NCBI RefSeq assembly: GCF_023074055.1
Contig: NZ_JADPKR010000064.1
Location: forward strand, 62,001-126,000
Source of the DNA: Bradyrhizobium sp. 141
GTDB lineage: Bacteria > Pseudomonadota > Alphaproteobacteria > Rhizobiales > Xanthobacteraceae
Length of the DNA stretch: 64,000 bases
Direction: 5' to 3'
Both the position numbers and the translations under genes were made by a program. Each line of letters begins with the position of its first letter. Position 1 is the first letter of the stretch. The notes under the pieces are model-generated. The model was given only the letters and a program-made list of their open reading frames with translations. It made no database searches and had not been told where the DNA came from. This document shows, piece by piece, positions 17,937-27,541 of the stretch.

Positions 17937-18827
17937 ATGACCGTGATTGACGAGCCGCAGCAAGAGCAGACCCAAGAGCCTGCCCAAGAACCTGCCCAAG
18001 AATCGGCCAGCGAGGTCCCGCACGGCCACCCGCGCATCCTGGCGCTGGCGAATCAGAAAGGCGGTGTGGGAAAAACAACCACAGCGATCAACTTGGGAAC
18101 GGCGCTCGCGGCGATTGGCGAACGCGTCCTGATCGTCGATCTCGATCCGCAGGGCAACGCCTCGACCGGCCTCGGCATCGATCGCCGCAACCGCTCCTGC
18201 TCGACCTATGACGTGCTGATCGGTGAAGCCCCGCTGCGTGAGGCCGTGGTCTCAACCGCGGTGCCGCGGCTGCACATCGCGCCCTCGACCATGGACCTCT
18301 CCGGCCTCGAGCTCGAGCTCGGCACCACGCCGGGCCGCGCCTTCAAGCTGCGCGACGCCATCGGCGCGCTCAACAACAATGTCTCGCCGGACGCCGACTA
18401 CACCTATGTTCTGATCGACTGCCCGCCCTCGCTGAACCTGCTCACGGTGAACGCGATGGCGGCGTCCGATGCGATCCTGGTGCCGCTGCAGTGCGAGTTC
18501 TTCGCGCTCGAAGGTCTGTCGCAATTGCTGCAGACGGTGGAGCAGGTGCGCTCGACGCTCAATCCGAACCTGTCGATCCACGGCATCGTGCTGACCATGT
18601 TCGACTCGCGCAACAACCTGTCGAACCAGGTCGTCGCCGACGTCCGTCAGTTCATGGGCGAGAAGGTCTACAAGACCATGATCCCGCGCAACGTGCGCAT
18701 CTCGGAAGCGCCGTCCTACGGCAAGCCGGTGCTGGTCTACGATCTCAAATGCGTCGGCAGCGAAGCGTATTTGCGGCTCGCCACCGAAGTGATCCAGCGC
18801 GAGCGCGAGCTGCGGACGACGCATTGA
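17937..18827 (+). CDS. parA: Chromosome-partitioning ATPase ParA
   Basis: ParA is the Walker-type ATPase that moves ParB-parS complexes to opposite cell poles. The deviant Walker A motif QKGGVGKTTTAINLG lies at residues 38-52, followed by LIVDLDPQGNASTGLG and the Walker B region VLIDCPPSLNLLT. I chose ATG 17937, preceded by GGGGA at good spacing, giving 296 residues. The frame is open 17 codons further but overlaps rsmG. The N-terminal 30 residues hold a repeated QEPAQEPA-like stretch, a variable tail. parB follows 136 bases downstream after a palindromic repeat. Confidence 0.96.
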   Translation: MTVIDEPQQEQTQEPAQEPAQESASEVPHGHPRILALANQKGGVGKTTTAINLGTALAAIGERVLIVDLDPQGNASTGLGIDRRNRSCSTYDVLIGEAPLREAVVSTAVPRLHIAPSTMDLSGLELELGTTPGRAFKLRDAIGALNNNVSPDADYTYVLIDCPPSLNLLTVNAMAASDAILVPLQCEFFALEGLSQLLQTVEQVRSTLNPNLSIHGIVLTMFDSRNNLSNQVVADVRQFMGEKVYKTMIPRNVRISEAPSYGKPVLVYDLKCVGSEAYLRLATEVIQRERELRTTH

Positions 18828-18833
18828 GGATGT

Positions 18834-18916
18834 GTAGGGTGGGCAGAGGCGTCTTCGACGTGCCCACCGTCTTCCGCACACAACTGGTGGGCACGCTTCG
18901 CTTTGCCCACCCTACG
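18834..18916. repeat. Palindromic dispersed repeat (family B) between parA and parB
   Basis: The unit starts GTAGGGTGGGCAGAGG and ends CTTTGCCCACCCTACG, forming a long hairpin with internal copies of GTGCCCAC and GTGGGCAC. Further copies lie at 31948-31990 and 32025-32115. Its position inside the parAB operon may weaken or modulate read-through into parB. Confidence 0.8.
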
Positions 18917-18963
18917 AGAATTCAGTTCTGGAGTGCTGCACCGTGAATCCAAGGGAGCTGGCG

Positions 18964-19851
18964 ATGGCCGATGAAGCGCGTTCGCGACTGGGCCGGGGTC
19001 TTGCAAGTCTGATCGGCGATGTCGGCGGCGAAGCCCAGCATGTCGATCGCCCGCGCGCGCAGCGCAAAGTGCCGATCGAGTTCATCAAGGCCAATCCGCG
19101 CAACCCGCGCCGGACCTTTTCGGAGGCCGAGCTGAAAGAGCTCAGCGAGTCCATCAAGCAGCACGGCGTGATCCAGCCGATCGTGGTGCGTCCGGTCAAG
19201 GGCGCACAGGACCGCTTCGAGATCATCGCCGGCGAGCGGCGCTGGCGCGCCTCGCAAATGGCCGGCCTGCACGAAGTGCCGATCGTCCCGGTCGACATCA
19301 GCGACAGCGACGCGCTGGAGTTCGCGATTGTCGAGAACGTGCAACGCGAAGATCTCAACCCGATGGAAGAGGCGCAAGGCTATCACGCGCTCGCCAACGA
19401 ATTCAAACGCAGCCAGGACGACATTGCCAAGGTCGTTGGCAAGAGCCGCAGCCACGTCGCCAACATGATGCGGCTGACGAAACTGCCGGCCGAAGTGCAG
19501 GCCTTCATCGCGACGGGCGAGCTGACGGCCGGCCACGCCCGGGCACTGATCGGCGTGCCCGATCCGCTCGCAGCCGCCAAGCGCATTGTCGAGGAGGGCC
19601 TCAACGTCCGCCAGACTGAAGCGCTCGCGCATGAAGAGGGCGTGCCGGAACGCAAGCCGCAAAAGGCGCGCAGCACAGGGGGCAAGGAAAAGGACCCCGA
19701 CACGATCGATCTCGAAAAGCGCGTCAGCGACGCGCTCGGCCTCAAGGTCACCGTCAATCACCGCGATCCCGGCGGCTCGGTCCAGATCAACTATCGCAAC
19801 CTCGATCAGCTCGACGAGGTGATGAAGCGGCTGGCCAAGGGCGCGCTGTAG
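18964..19851 (+). CDS. parB: Chromosome-partitioning protein ParB
   Basis: ParB is a CTP-dependent DNA clamp that loads at parS. From ATG 18964, preceded by AAGGGAG, the product is 295 residues and begins MADEARSRLGRGLASLIGD, the ParA-interacting N-terminus typical of the family. The CTP-binding domain shows NPRNPRRTF and GERRWRAS. The parS-binding helix-turn-helix is near KVVGKSRSHVANMMRLTKLP. The C-terminal dimerisation region ends at RLAKGAL. A GTG at 18943 would add seven residues and is less likely. The parS cluster upstream supplies its sites. Confidence 0.96.
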   Translation: MADEARSRLGRGLASLIGDVGGEAQHVDRPRAQRKVPIEFIKANPRNPRRTFSEAELKELSESIKQHGVIQPIVVRPVKGAQDRFEIIAGERRWRASQMAGLHEVPIVPVDISDSDALEFAIVENVQREDLNPMEEAQGYHALANEFKRSQDDIAKVVGKSRSHVANMMRLTKLPAEVQAFIATGELTAGHARALIGVPDPLAAAKRIVEEGLNVRQTEALAHEEGVPERKPQKARSTGGKEKDPDTIDLEKRVSDALGLKVTVNHRDPGGSVQINYRNLDQLDEVMKRLAKGAL

Positions 19852-19951
19852 GCCACACTTTCGGTGTCGTCCCGGCGAACGCGGGGATGACAGCGGGTGT
19901 GTGGAGCGCATCTGCTTCCACATCGTCATTGCGAGCGCAGCGTTCTCCATT

Positions 19952-20093
19952 CTCGTGTCCCGGACGCGCTGCGACGCGCAGCGTTGCTGCGCTGAGCCGG
20001 GACCCAGAAGGCCAAGAACGAAATCGCAGAGGCATGGGCCCCGGCTCTGCAGCGCACCGCTAAGAAGCGCTGCGCTGCGTCCGGGGCACGAGA
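19952..20093. repeat. Inverted repeat unit between parB and holA (family F)
   Basis: The unit is bounded by CTCGTGTCCCGGACGCG and CGTCCGGGGCACGAG with inner palindromic pieces such as GCTGCGACGCGCAGC. It lies between the convergent ends of parB and holA. Fragments similar to other repeat families (GTCATTGCGAGCGCAGCG; GTCGTCCCGGCGAACGCGGGGATGAC) stand just before it, so 19860-20095 is a pile-up of repeats. It may end transcription from both sides. Confidence 0.65.
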
Positions 20094-20102
20094 GAGTTGG
20101 GC

Positions 20103-21131
20103 CTATCCCCGCCGCTTCGCATTCGCGGCGATCGCCATCAGCGTGCGTTGGGCGATGGCGGCGGCGAGGGTGGATTGCTTGCGGGTGTCGAGCGCCGCGG
20201 TCGCCAGCTGCTCGATGATGGCGGCGAGCCGCGCCACGCTGAAATTGCGCAGCGCGGTTTCGACGGCGGGCTTTCGTGAGAAGTGCAGGCGCGGATAGCC
20301 GCTGTCGAGCACCGTGGAGGCCGGCGTGCCGTCGGCGATCGCGAGCGCCGATTTGTGCAGCCACGCGGCCTGGCGCTGCGCCGCCGAGATGATCACGCCG
20401 GGATAGGTGCCGGCGATCATGGCCTTGGCGAATTCGGTCTCGACGATGTCGGGCCGGCCGGCGAAGGCCCCGTCGACGATTGGATCGAGCTTCAGCTCGG
20501 AGGCATCGGCGACCACGGACATCACGTCGTCCAGCGTAATCTCGCCTTTGCCATGCGCGTAGAGCGTGAGCTTGCGCAGCTCGTTGCGCGAGGCCTGGCG
20601 ATCGCCGCCGAGGAACGACATCAGCGCCGCGCGGGCCTCCTGCGCGATGCGTAAATTGGCGATCCGGAGCTCGTCTTCCATCAGCTTGGCGAGATCGCGC
20701 TCGGTGTCGGGATAGCAGCCGATCGCGACGGCGGCCTTGGCCTTCTCGCAGGCTTTGCGCAGCGGCGATTCCGGGCGCAGCTCGCCGGCCTCGATCACGA
20801 TGCGGCAATCCTTCACGCTCATCTCTGCGAGCGTGTCGACGCCGCTGGCAAAGCTGCGCGAGCCGGCCCGGATGCGGATCGCGCGGCGGCCGCCGAACAG
20901 CGGCACGGTCATGGCTTCGTCGACGAGGCGGGACGGCTCGGCGGAGAGCTCGTCGCCATCAAGCTTGACCAGTGAGAAGGGATCGTTGGGATCGTCGACG
21001 GCAGAGGCGATCAGCGCATCCGCGCGCTCGCGCACGAGGCCGGCGTCGGGGCCGTAGAGCAGGATGATCGGACGGCCCGCATCGGGACGGGCAAGGAAGG
21101 CGTCGATCTCTTTTCCGCGCAGTGCGACCAT
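20103..21131 (-). CDS. holA: DNA polymerase III subunit delta
   Basis: HolA is the wrench subunit of the clamp loader. The product is 342 residues. The family pattern is visible: IILLYGPDAGLVRERADALI near the N-terminus, the degenerate ATPase fold without a P-loop, then KACEKAKAAVAIGCYPDTERDLAKLMEDEL and the C-terminal domain with LRKLTLYAHGKGEITLDDV. It is the last gene of the leuS-lptE-holA unit. The lptE-holA gap of about 130 bases holds a palindromic repeat. Confidence 0.93.
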   Translation of the reverse strand: MVALRGKEIDAFLARPDAGRPIILLYGPDAGLVRERADALIASAVDDPNDPFSLVKLDGDELSAEPSRLVDEAMTVPLFGGRRAIRIRAGSRSFASGVDTLAEMSVKDCRIVIEAGELRPESPLRKACEKAKAAVAIGCYPDTERDLAKLMEDELRIANLRIAQEARAALMSFLGGDRQASRNELRKLTLYAHGKGEITLDDVMSVVADASELKLDPIVDGAFAGRPDIVETEFAKAMIAGTYPGVIISAAQRQAAWLHKSALAIADGTPASTVLDSGYPRLHFSRKPAVETALRNFSVARLAAIIEQLATAALDTRKQSTLAAAIAQRTLMAIAANAKRRG

Positions 21132-21140
21132 GACCTAGAT

Positions 21141-21252
21141 CGTCATTCCGGAGCGCGCGTAGAGCGACCCGGAATCCAGGGGTTGGGGATCGAGATTCTC
21201 AGGTGCGCAATTGCGCACCGTAATTCGCGCTTCGCACGCCCCGGAATGACGG
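21141..21252. repeat. Palindromic dispersed repeat (family C) between lptE and holA
   Basis: The unit starts CGTCATTCCGGAGCGCG and ends CGCCCCGGAATGACGGG, with an inner palindrome GGTGCGCAATTGCGCACC. Other copies lie at 43629-43724, 56253-56373 and 61629-61712. Confidence 0.8.
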
Positions 21253-21259
21253 GAATGAA

Positions 21260-21811
21260 TCAAGTGCCGGCGGTGAAGAACGAGGCGAGCCGGGTCGTGA
21301 TGTTCTCGGCGATCTCGGCGGCGGCGCGATCCTCGGCATCGCGCACGGCGCGGGTGCGCGAGAAGCGTTGATAGGACCCCGGCATGTCGTAGGACACACG
21401 TGAGAAGGTCGCGCCGGTCATGACAGACCTGCCGGTCGCGACCTCGATCAGATTGTACTGGGCGTCGACACCGAGATTTTCGCTGGTCGGCAGTCCCGTC
21501 GTGGAGCTGACGATCAGCGAGGAACGGCTGGTGGTGAAGCGGATGTCCAGCTTGTGGGTCGGCGGCATGCCCGTCGCGCTGCCGTAGAGCTTGAAAGCCA
21601 GCGCGTTGCGGATTTCGACGCCGACGCGGGCCTCGCGGGAGGCATTGGGCTTGCTGATCGGGGGCAGCTCGATGCCCATCAGCTTCTCGCGCAGGCCGGG
21701 GGTGCCGTCGCTCCGCTCGGCATACATCGGCTGGAAGCAGCCGGCCGTCAGCGCGGCCAAGGCGGCGACCGCCAGCAAGCGGGCTGCGATGCGGATCCTA
21801 GCCGACAACAT
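21260..21811 (-). CDS. lptE: LPS-assembly lipoprotein LptE
   Basis: LptE is an outer-membrane lipoprotein that plugs LptD and helps insert lipopolysaccharide. The product is 183 residues. A lipoprotein signal peptide is clear: basic start MLSARIRIAARLL, a hydrophobic core and the lipobox LTAGC with the cysteine at residue 25. The rest (GIELPPISKPNASREARVGVEIRNALAFKLYG) matches LptE-like proteins. The start overlaps the end of leuS by 14 bases, the usual leuS-lptE-holA order. Confidence 0.92.
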   Translation of the reverse strand: MLSARIRIAARLLAVAALAALTAGCFQPMYAERSDGTPGLREKLMGIELPPISKPNASREARVGVEIRNALAFKLYGSATGMPPTHKLDIRFTTSRSSLIVSSTTGLPTSENLGVDAQYNLIEVATGRSVMTGATFSRVSYDMPGSYQRFSRTRAVRDAEDRAAAEIAENITTRLASFFTAGT

Positions 21812-24422
21812 TTACGATCCTCTTGGGGACGATGATCACCTTGCGGACGGGCTTGCCGTCCAGGGCCAGCTTTACCGCATCGAGGGCCAAAACGGCAGCC
21901 TCGATTTCCGGATTCTGGGCCGCTGTTGCAACTGTGACCTCACCCCGCTTCTTGCCGTTGACCTGGACCACCAGGGTCACGCTGTCTTCAACCAGCAAAT
22001 CGCGTTCGATTTGGGGCCAATTGGCCTCGGAAACCAGCCCGCTCTGGCCCAGAACCTGCCAGCACTCCTCGGCGAGGTGCGGCATCATCGGGGAGAACAG
22101 CTGGACCAGGATCTGGCCGGCTTCCTGGATCGCCCAGGCGAGATCGGCTGCAGGCTGGCCGGGGCGCTGCAAGATTTCCGAGAAGGTATTGGCGAACTCG
22201 CGGATATGGGCGAGGCAGACGTTGAAGTGCAGCCGCTCGATCCCGGTGGTGACCTTGTCCAGCGCACCATGGGCGGCCTTGCGCAAGGCGGTGGCGTCGG
22301 GGCCGAAGCTGGCCGGTCGGGCCGCCGGTGCGCCCTTGCCGAACTCGACGGAATCGTTCACCAGCCGCCACAGCCGCTGCACGAAGCGCGAGGCGCCCTG
22401 GACGCGCTCATCGCTCCAGATCACGTCGCGGTCGGGCGGGGAATCCGACAGCATGAACCAGCGGGCGACGTCGGCGCCGTAGGTCTCGATGATGTCGTCG
22501 GGGTCGACCGTGTTCTTCTTCGACTTCGACATCTTCTCGATCGGGCCGATCTGGATGTCTTCGCCTGATGTGAGCAGCGTGGCGCGGCGTCCGTTGCCGC
22601 CGAGCTCGACCTTGACCTCGGCCGGCTGCACATAGGTGCCGTCGCCCTTCTGGTAGGTCTCGTGCACCACCATGCCCTGCGTGAACATGCCGGCGAACGG
22701 CTCGTCCAGCGCGATGTGCCCGGTCGCCTTCATCGCGCGGGTGAAGAAGCGGCTGTACAGCAGATGCAGGATCGCGTGCTCGACGCCGCCGATATACTGG
22801 TCGACCGGCAGCATCCGGTTGGCCACAGCGGGCGTCGTCGGCGCGTTCTCGTTCCAGGGATCGGTGAAGCGCGCAAAATACCAGGACGAATCCACGAAGG
22901 TGTCCATGGTGTCGGTTTCGCGCTGGGCCTTAGCCCCGCATTTCGGGCAGGTGACGTGCTTCCACGTCGGATGATGATCCAGCGCGTTGCCCGGCTTGTC
23001 GAAGCTCACATCCTCCGGCAGCACCACCGGCAGGTCGGCGTCCGGCACCGGGACCACGTCGCACTTCGGGCAATGGATGACCGGAATCGGGCAGCCCCAA
23101 TAGCGCTGGCGCGAAATGCCCCAGTCGCGCAGGCGGAAGTTCACCTGCCGCTCGCCGACCGGCGCGTTGCCGCGCATCTCGTTTTCCAGGCGTTTTGCAA
23201 CTTCATCCTTGGCCTGCTCGATGGTCATGCCGTCGAGGAAGCGCGAATTGATCATGCGGCCGTCACCGTCATAGGCTGTGTCGGTGATGACGAAGGTCTT
23301 CGGGTCCTGTCCTTCCGGGCAGACCACGGGCGTGTTGCCGAGATTGTACTTGTTGACGAAGTCGAGGTCGCGCTGGTCGTGCGCCGGACAGCCGAAGATC
23401 GCGCCGGTGCCGTACTCCATCAGCACGAAATTCGCGACATAGACCGGCAGCTTCCAATTCGGGTCGAACGGGTGCACCGCGCGGATGCCGGTGTCGAAAC
23501 CCTGCTTCTCCGCGGTGTCGATGATCGACTGCGCGGTGCCGATCTTCTTGATGTCCGCGATGAATTCCGCGAGTTTCGGGTTCTTTGCGGCGGCGGCCTG
23601 CGCCAGTGGATGATCCGCCGAGATGGCCATGAACTTCGCGCCGAACAGCGTGTCCGGGCGCGTCGTGAAGATCTTCAGCTCGCTCTCGCCGGCCGGCGTC
23701 GTTGCCTGATCGAGCGCGAAGCGGACCAGCAGGCCTTCCGAGCGGCCGATCCAGTTGCGCTGCATCAGCCGCACCTTGTCGGGCCAGCGATCGAGCCCAT
23801 CAAGCGCGGACAGCAGCTCCTGCGAGTACTTCGTGATCTTGAAGACCCACTGGCTCATCTCGCGCTGCTCAACGATCGCACCGGAGCGCCAGCCGCGGCC
23901 ATCGATCACCTGCTCGTTGGCGAGCACGGTCATGTCGACCGGATCCCAGTTGAGCTTGCGCTTCTCGCGCTCGGCAAGGCCGGCGGCGAGCATGTCCAGG
24001 AACATCTTCTGCTGATGCTTGTAGTAGCTGGGGTCGCAGGTCGCGAATTCGCGCGACCAGTCCAGCGACAGCCCGATCGAGCGGAGCTGTTTCTTCATCG
24101 CGGCGATGTTGTCGTAGGTCCAGGCTTTCGGTGCGACCTTGCGCTCGATCGCGGCATTCTCGGCCGGCAGGCCGAAGGCGTCCCAGCCCATCGGGTGCAG
24201 CACGTTGAACCCTTTGGCGCGCATGAAGCGGGCCAGCACGTCGCCGAGCGTATAATTCCGGACATGGCCGATATGGATGCGCCCGGACGGGTAGGGGAAC
24301 ATCTCGAGCACATAATATTTCGGCCGCGAATCGTCGTTTCGAGAGACGAAGATCGCCTGTTCGTCCCAGAGGCGTTGCCAGCGCGGTTCGGCGTCGCGGG
24401 CGTTATAGCGTTCGGAGGTCAT
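21798..24422 (-). CDS. leuS: Leucyl-tRNA synthetase
   Basis: LeuS charges tRNA-Leu and proofreads it. The product is 874 residues, a normal length. The HIGH signature is in PYPSGRIHIGHVRNYTLGD (near residues 46-64) and KMSKSKKNTVDP carries the KMSKS loop. The editing domain lies in the insertion between them. Two CPKC motifs (HCPKCDV and TCPKCGAK) look like zinc-binding knuckles. It leads the leuS-lptE-holA unit. Confidence 0.97.
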   Translation of the reverse strand: MTSERYNARDAEPRWQRLWDEQAIFVSRNDDSRPKYYVLEMFPYPSGRIHIGHVRNYTLGDVLARFMRAKGFNVLHPMGWDAFGLPAENAAIERKVAPKAWTYDNIAAMKKQLRSIGLSLDWSREFATCDPSYYKHQQKMFLDMLAAGLAEREKRKLNWDPVDMTVLANEQVIDGRGWRSGAIVEQREMSQWVFKITKYSQELLSALDGLDRWPDKVRLMQRNWIGRSEGLLVRFALDQATTPAGESELKIFTTRPDTLFGAKFMAISADHPLAQAAAAKNPKLAEFIADIKKIGTAQSIIDTAEKQGFDTGIRAVHPFDPNWKLPVYVANFVLMEYGTGAIFGCPAHDQRDLDFVNKYNLGNTPVVCPEGQDPKTFVITDTAYDGDGRMINSRFLDGMTIEQAKDEVAKRLENEMRGNAPVGERQVNFRLRDWGISRQRYWGCPIPVIHCPKCDVVPVPDADLPVVLPEDVSFDKPGNALDHHPTWKHVTCPKCGAKAQRETDTMDTFVDSSWYFARFTDPWNENAPTTPAVANRMLPVDQYIGGVEHAILHLLYSRFFTRAMKATGHIALDEPFAGMFTQGMVVHETYQKGDGTYVQPAEVKVELGGNGRRATLLTSGEDIQIGPIEKMSKSKKNTVDPDDIIETYGADVARWFMLSDSPPDRDVIWSDERVQGASRFVQRLWRLVNDSVEFGKGAPAARPASFGPDATALRKAAHGALDKVTTGIERLHFNVCLAHIREFANTFSEILQRPGQPAADLAWAIQEAGQILVQLFSPMMPHLAEECWQVLGQSGLVSEANWPQIERDLLVEDSVTLVVQVNGKKRGEVTVATAAQNPEIEAAVLALDAVKLALDGKPVRKVIIVPKRIVNVVG

Positions 24423-24604
24423 GGAATCGTTGGGGTTTTCGTGGGTTCGGCCGGCTCAAGACGGCGGACTAGGCCATAGAAGTCCTCAAGGGGTCAATGG
24501 GTTGCCGCGATCTGGAACTTTGCCCGCGCCTCCGCAGAACTACCAGGACCCGTGTTGGGAGGCGATTAAGGGCTCGATGCCAATTTGCGGCCTGACAGGA
24601 CCGC

Positions 24605-25660
24605 ATGACCGCGATGGATTCGAGCTTCGACGATCCCGATTACGACTATGCCGTCTCCATCGCCGGACGGGCGATGCGCAGCATGGCTGAACAGCGGATT
24701 GCGCCGACCCCGGCTAATTTTGCTGTCTGGTTCCAGTATTTCGCCGGCAGCCATGACGATCTGCGCAACGCGATCGATCTGTTGATCGACCACAATCGTG
24801 CCTTCGACGCCCGAACCAATCAGGACCTGTTCGAGACCTACGTCGCGCCCCAGGTGAGTGCCGCCGTGATCGACACGTCCGAGCGGCTGCAGGCTCTCAT
24901 GGGGACGGCGAGGGAATTTCTGGCGACCGCGATCGCTGACAACCATTCACAGATGCAGGCCATCAGCCAGGTCGCGGACCAAGACAAGGCCGGTGTCGAT
25001 CCGAAGGCGCTGGTCGCCCAGCTCATGAACGAGCTGGCGCGAGCCGCCACAAGGGCCATGCGGCTGGAAGCGGGCTTTGCGGAAAAGACCCGCGAACTCG
25101 ACGTCATCCGCGATTCGCTATCGAGGTCCGAGGAACGGGCCCGGACCGACACGCTGACGGGCCTCGCAAACCGGCGGGCGCTCGACGAATTCCTGCGCAA
25201 GGCGCAGGTGACCGCGGCATTGGGCGAGCCGCTCAGCGTGCTGATGCTCGACATCGATCACTTCAAGGTCTTCAACGACAATTTTGGCCACGGCGTCGGC
25301 GACCAGGTGCTGCGTCTAATGGCGAAGGTGCTGCGCGAAAAGGTTCGCGAGCAGGATCTGCCGGCCCGATACGGCGGCGAGGAGCTGATCGCGGTGCTGC
25401 CGGATGCCGACCTTGCCGCTTCCGCCGAGACCGCCGAGCGAATCAGGCGCGCAATCGCCGACGCAAGGATCACCCGCCGCTCGACCGGTGAGATACTGCC
25501 CAATATCAGCGTGTCGATTGGCGTGGCGCAGTACCGGGTGGGCGAAGCGATCACCGATCTGATCGAGCGCTGCGACCGCGCACTCTATCTCGCCAAGGGT
25601 GGCGGCCGAAACCGCGTGGTGACGGAGATCGAGCTCGATCGCGCGGGAGCTGCAGGTTAG
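24605..25660 (+). CDS. Diguanylate cyclase with GGEEL active site and RxxD inhibitory site
   Basis: The product is 351 residues and should make cyclic di-GMP from two GTP. The C-terminal GGDEF domain (from about residue 180) carries DTLTGLANRRALDEFL, the metal-binding LMLDIDHFKVFND and the active site RYGGEEL. Five residues upstream of GGEEL is REQD, a classical RxxD product-inhibition site. The N-terminal 170 residues hold a helical domain with no membrane segment, so the enzyme is probably cytoplasmic; that domain is of unknown function. ATG 24605 or ATG 24614 are both possible starts. Two other GGDEF proteins occur in the window. Confidence 0.9.
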   Translation: MTAMDSSFDDPDYDYAVSIAGRAMRSMAEQRIAPTPANFAVWFQYFAGSHDDLRNAIDLLIDHNRAFDARTNQDLFETYVAPQVSAAVIDTSERLQALMGTAREFLATAIADNHSQMQAISQVADQDKAGVDPKALVAQLMNELARAATRAMRLEAGFAEKTRELDVIRDSLSRSEERARTDTLTGLANRRALDEFLRKAQVTAALGEPLSVLMLDIDHFKVFNDNFGHGVGDQVLRLMAKVLREKVREQDLPARYGGEELIAVLPDADLAASAETAERIRRAIADARITRRSTGEILPNISVSIGVAQYRVGEAITDLIERCDRALYLAKGGGRNRVVTEIELDRAGAAG

Positions 25661-25676
25661 CCGTGAATCTCGGAGC

Positions 25677-25712
25677 GCTGCCTCTCTCACCGCAAGCGGG
25701 GCGAGGCGAAGG
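25677..25712. repeat. Partial copy of repeat family A
   Basis: GCCTCTCTCACCGCAAGCGGGGCGAGG is a degenerate half of the family A palindrome seen at 155-276. It lies between the convergent ends of two diguanylate cyclase genes. Confidence 0.5.
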
Positions 25713-25731
25713 TAACGCCACTCGGCCGAGC

Positions 25732-27432
25732 TCAGCCCGCTGCCAGCATCATCTCGGCTGTGCCGGTGTCGATCACCTGCACGCCGTGCTCGACGACGTT
25801 GTTACGGCCGCGGTGTTTTGCGGCGTAGAGCGCGGCGTCGGCGGCTTCAATCAAGTCGCCCGGACGCAAGCTCTCGTTGGGCTTCGTCGCGGCAACGCCG
25901 ATCGAGACCGTGACGATCATATGGGCTGACGTGATGTGCGGCAGGCAGAGCTTCAGCACGGCCGCGCGCACCTGCTCGCCGATTTCAACGGCGCGCGTCA
26001 CGTCGGTGTTGGGCAGCAACAGGCAGAATTCCTCGCCACCGTAGCGCGCCGCGAAGCCCATGTTGTCTGCGGCAATGCCGGACAGGGATTCGCCGAGCCT
26101 GGTCAGGCAGGAATCGCCTTCGAGATGGCCATAGGTGTCGTTGAACAGCTTGAAATGATCGACGTCGATCATCAGCAGCGCGAGATCGCTGCCATATTGC
26201 TGCGCGCGCATCCATTCGAAGTCGAGCCGGCTCTGGAAGCCGCGCCGGTTGGCGAGCCCCGAGAGCATGTCGATCGAGGCCATCACCGTCAGCCTGTCGT
26301 TGCTCGCGATCAGCTCGCGCTCGCGCTGGCTCAGCTGCGCGGCCATCGCGTTGAACGCGCGGGCCAGCGGCACGAACTCGGCCGGCAGGCGATTGCGCGC
26401 CGCGCGGGCCGAAAGATCGCCCTCGCCGAGACGTTTGGCCATGTCGACGAGCATCTCGATCGGCTTGATGACGAGTTTTTCGGCGGCGATCAGCGCGCCG
26501 AGCAGGACGAAGACGACGACGAAAGCGAGCTGGAGATAGGCGGTGCGAATGTCGCGGCTCACCGCCTCGGACACCTTGTCTTCGTCGATGCTGGCGATCA
26601 GGCGGGCATTGGTGCCCGCGATGCGGATGTAGCTGACCGCGCGGCGGGAGCCGTCGGCGGCGAGGAAAGAGAGTGAGCCTTCATCCTGGTCGGACCGCAG
26701 CGCGCGATCGGCGATCGCGGACATCAGCGGCAAATTGTCGAGGGGCCGGCCGACCGCGCTGTGCTGATCGGCGGGGGCGGCCAGCACGGTGCCCGCGCTG
26801 TCGACCAGCACGGCGGTGATGCCGGAGCGGCCACCGAGATTGCTCATCACCTTCGACATCCAGTCGAGATTGACCGTGGCGAGCACGACAGCATCGGATA
26901 CGCCACTGAAAGCGGACACCGGATAGACCGCCATCACGGTCGGCGTCGGCACCGGCCGCGACAGGATGAAATCACTCAGCACGAAGCGGCCGGTTTCCTG
27001 TGCCTGCTGGAAGTACGGCCGGTCACTGAGGTCGAGGCCAACATACATGTTGTTGGTGGCGCATTGAATGCGTCCGTCCTGACCGGCGATCAAAAGCGTG
27101 CGGATCCAGGGCAGGTTCGACGGCAGACTCGCGCGCAGCACGTCACAGCTCTTGCTGACGCCGCCGGCGGAGGCGCGGATGAAGGCTTCCGATTTCAGGA
27201 TGGTCTCGACCGACGAGATCACCTCGCGCTGCGCATCGGCGCTGTGCCTTGCGACGGTGGTGAATTCAACCGTGGCCTGCGCGATCTGCCGGGCGCGGGT
27301 GTCTTCGAGCGAACGGATGCGCTCGAGCATCAAGGGCGCCACCAGAATCACCGCAAGCAACGCGAGCCGCGCCCGGATTCCGAGAACCTGCTTGAGTTTC
27401 GCTCGTTTGCGGTTGAGACTGATGCTTGCCAT
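25732..27432 (-). CDS. Membrane-bound diguanylate cyclase with periplasmic sensor, HAMP and GGEEF domains
   Basis: The product is 566 residues. One transmembrane segment lies near residues 21-38, then a periplasmic region of about 260 residues resembling a double-Cache sensor (DRPYFQQAQETGRFVLSDFILSR), a second segment near 302-322, a HAMP linker and a C-terminal GGDEF domain with LMIDVDHFKLFND and RYGGEEF. The four residues at the usual inhibitory position are DNMG rather than RxxD, so product inhibition is probably absent. The ligand is unknown. The gene converges with the soluble cyclase gene, 71 bases away. Confidence 0.92.
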   Translation of the reverse strand: MASISLNRKRAKLKQVLGIRARLALLAVILVAPLMLERIRSLEDTRARQIAQATVEFTTVARHSADAQREVISSVETILKSEAFIRASAGGVSKSCDVLRASLPSNLPWIRTLLIAGQDGRIQCATNNMYVGLDLSDRPYFQQAQETGRFVLSDFILSRPVPTPTVMAVYPVSAFSGVSDAVVLATVNLDWMSKVMSNLGGRSGITAVLVDSAGTVLAAPADQHSAVGRPLDNLPLMSAIADRALRSDQDEGSLSFLAADGSRRAVSYIRIAGTNARLIASIDEDKVSEAVSRDIRTAYLQLAFVVVFVLLGALIAAEKLVIKPIEMLVDMAKRLGEGDLSARAARNRLPAEFVPLARAFNAMAAQLSQRERELIASNDRLTVMASIDMLSGLANRRGFQSRLDFEWMRAQQYGSDLALLMIDVDHFKLFNDTYGHLEGDSCLTRLGESLSGIAADNMGFAARYGGEEFCLLLPNTDVTRAVEIGEQVRAAVLKLCLPHITSAHMIVTVSIGVAATKPNESLRPGDLIEAADAALYAAKHRGRNNVVEHGVQVIDTGTAEMMLAAG

Positions 27433-27541
27433 CTTCGCTACCCACCCCGTGGGCCAAGGTAAAGCGAAGGGTTCAAAAACTGTTGCTTGAACTCGGTAAA
27501 ATTGGACTTACCTCCGGTTACGGGCACAACCAAACGACGCC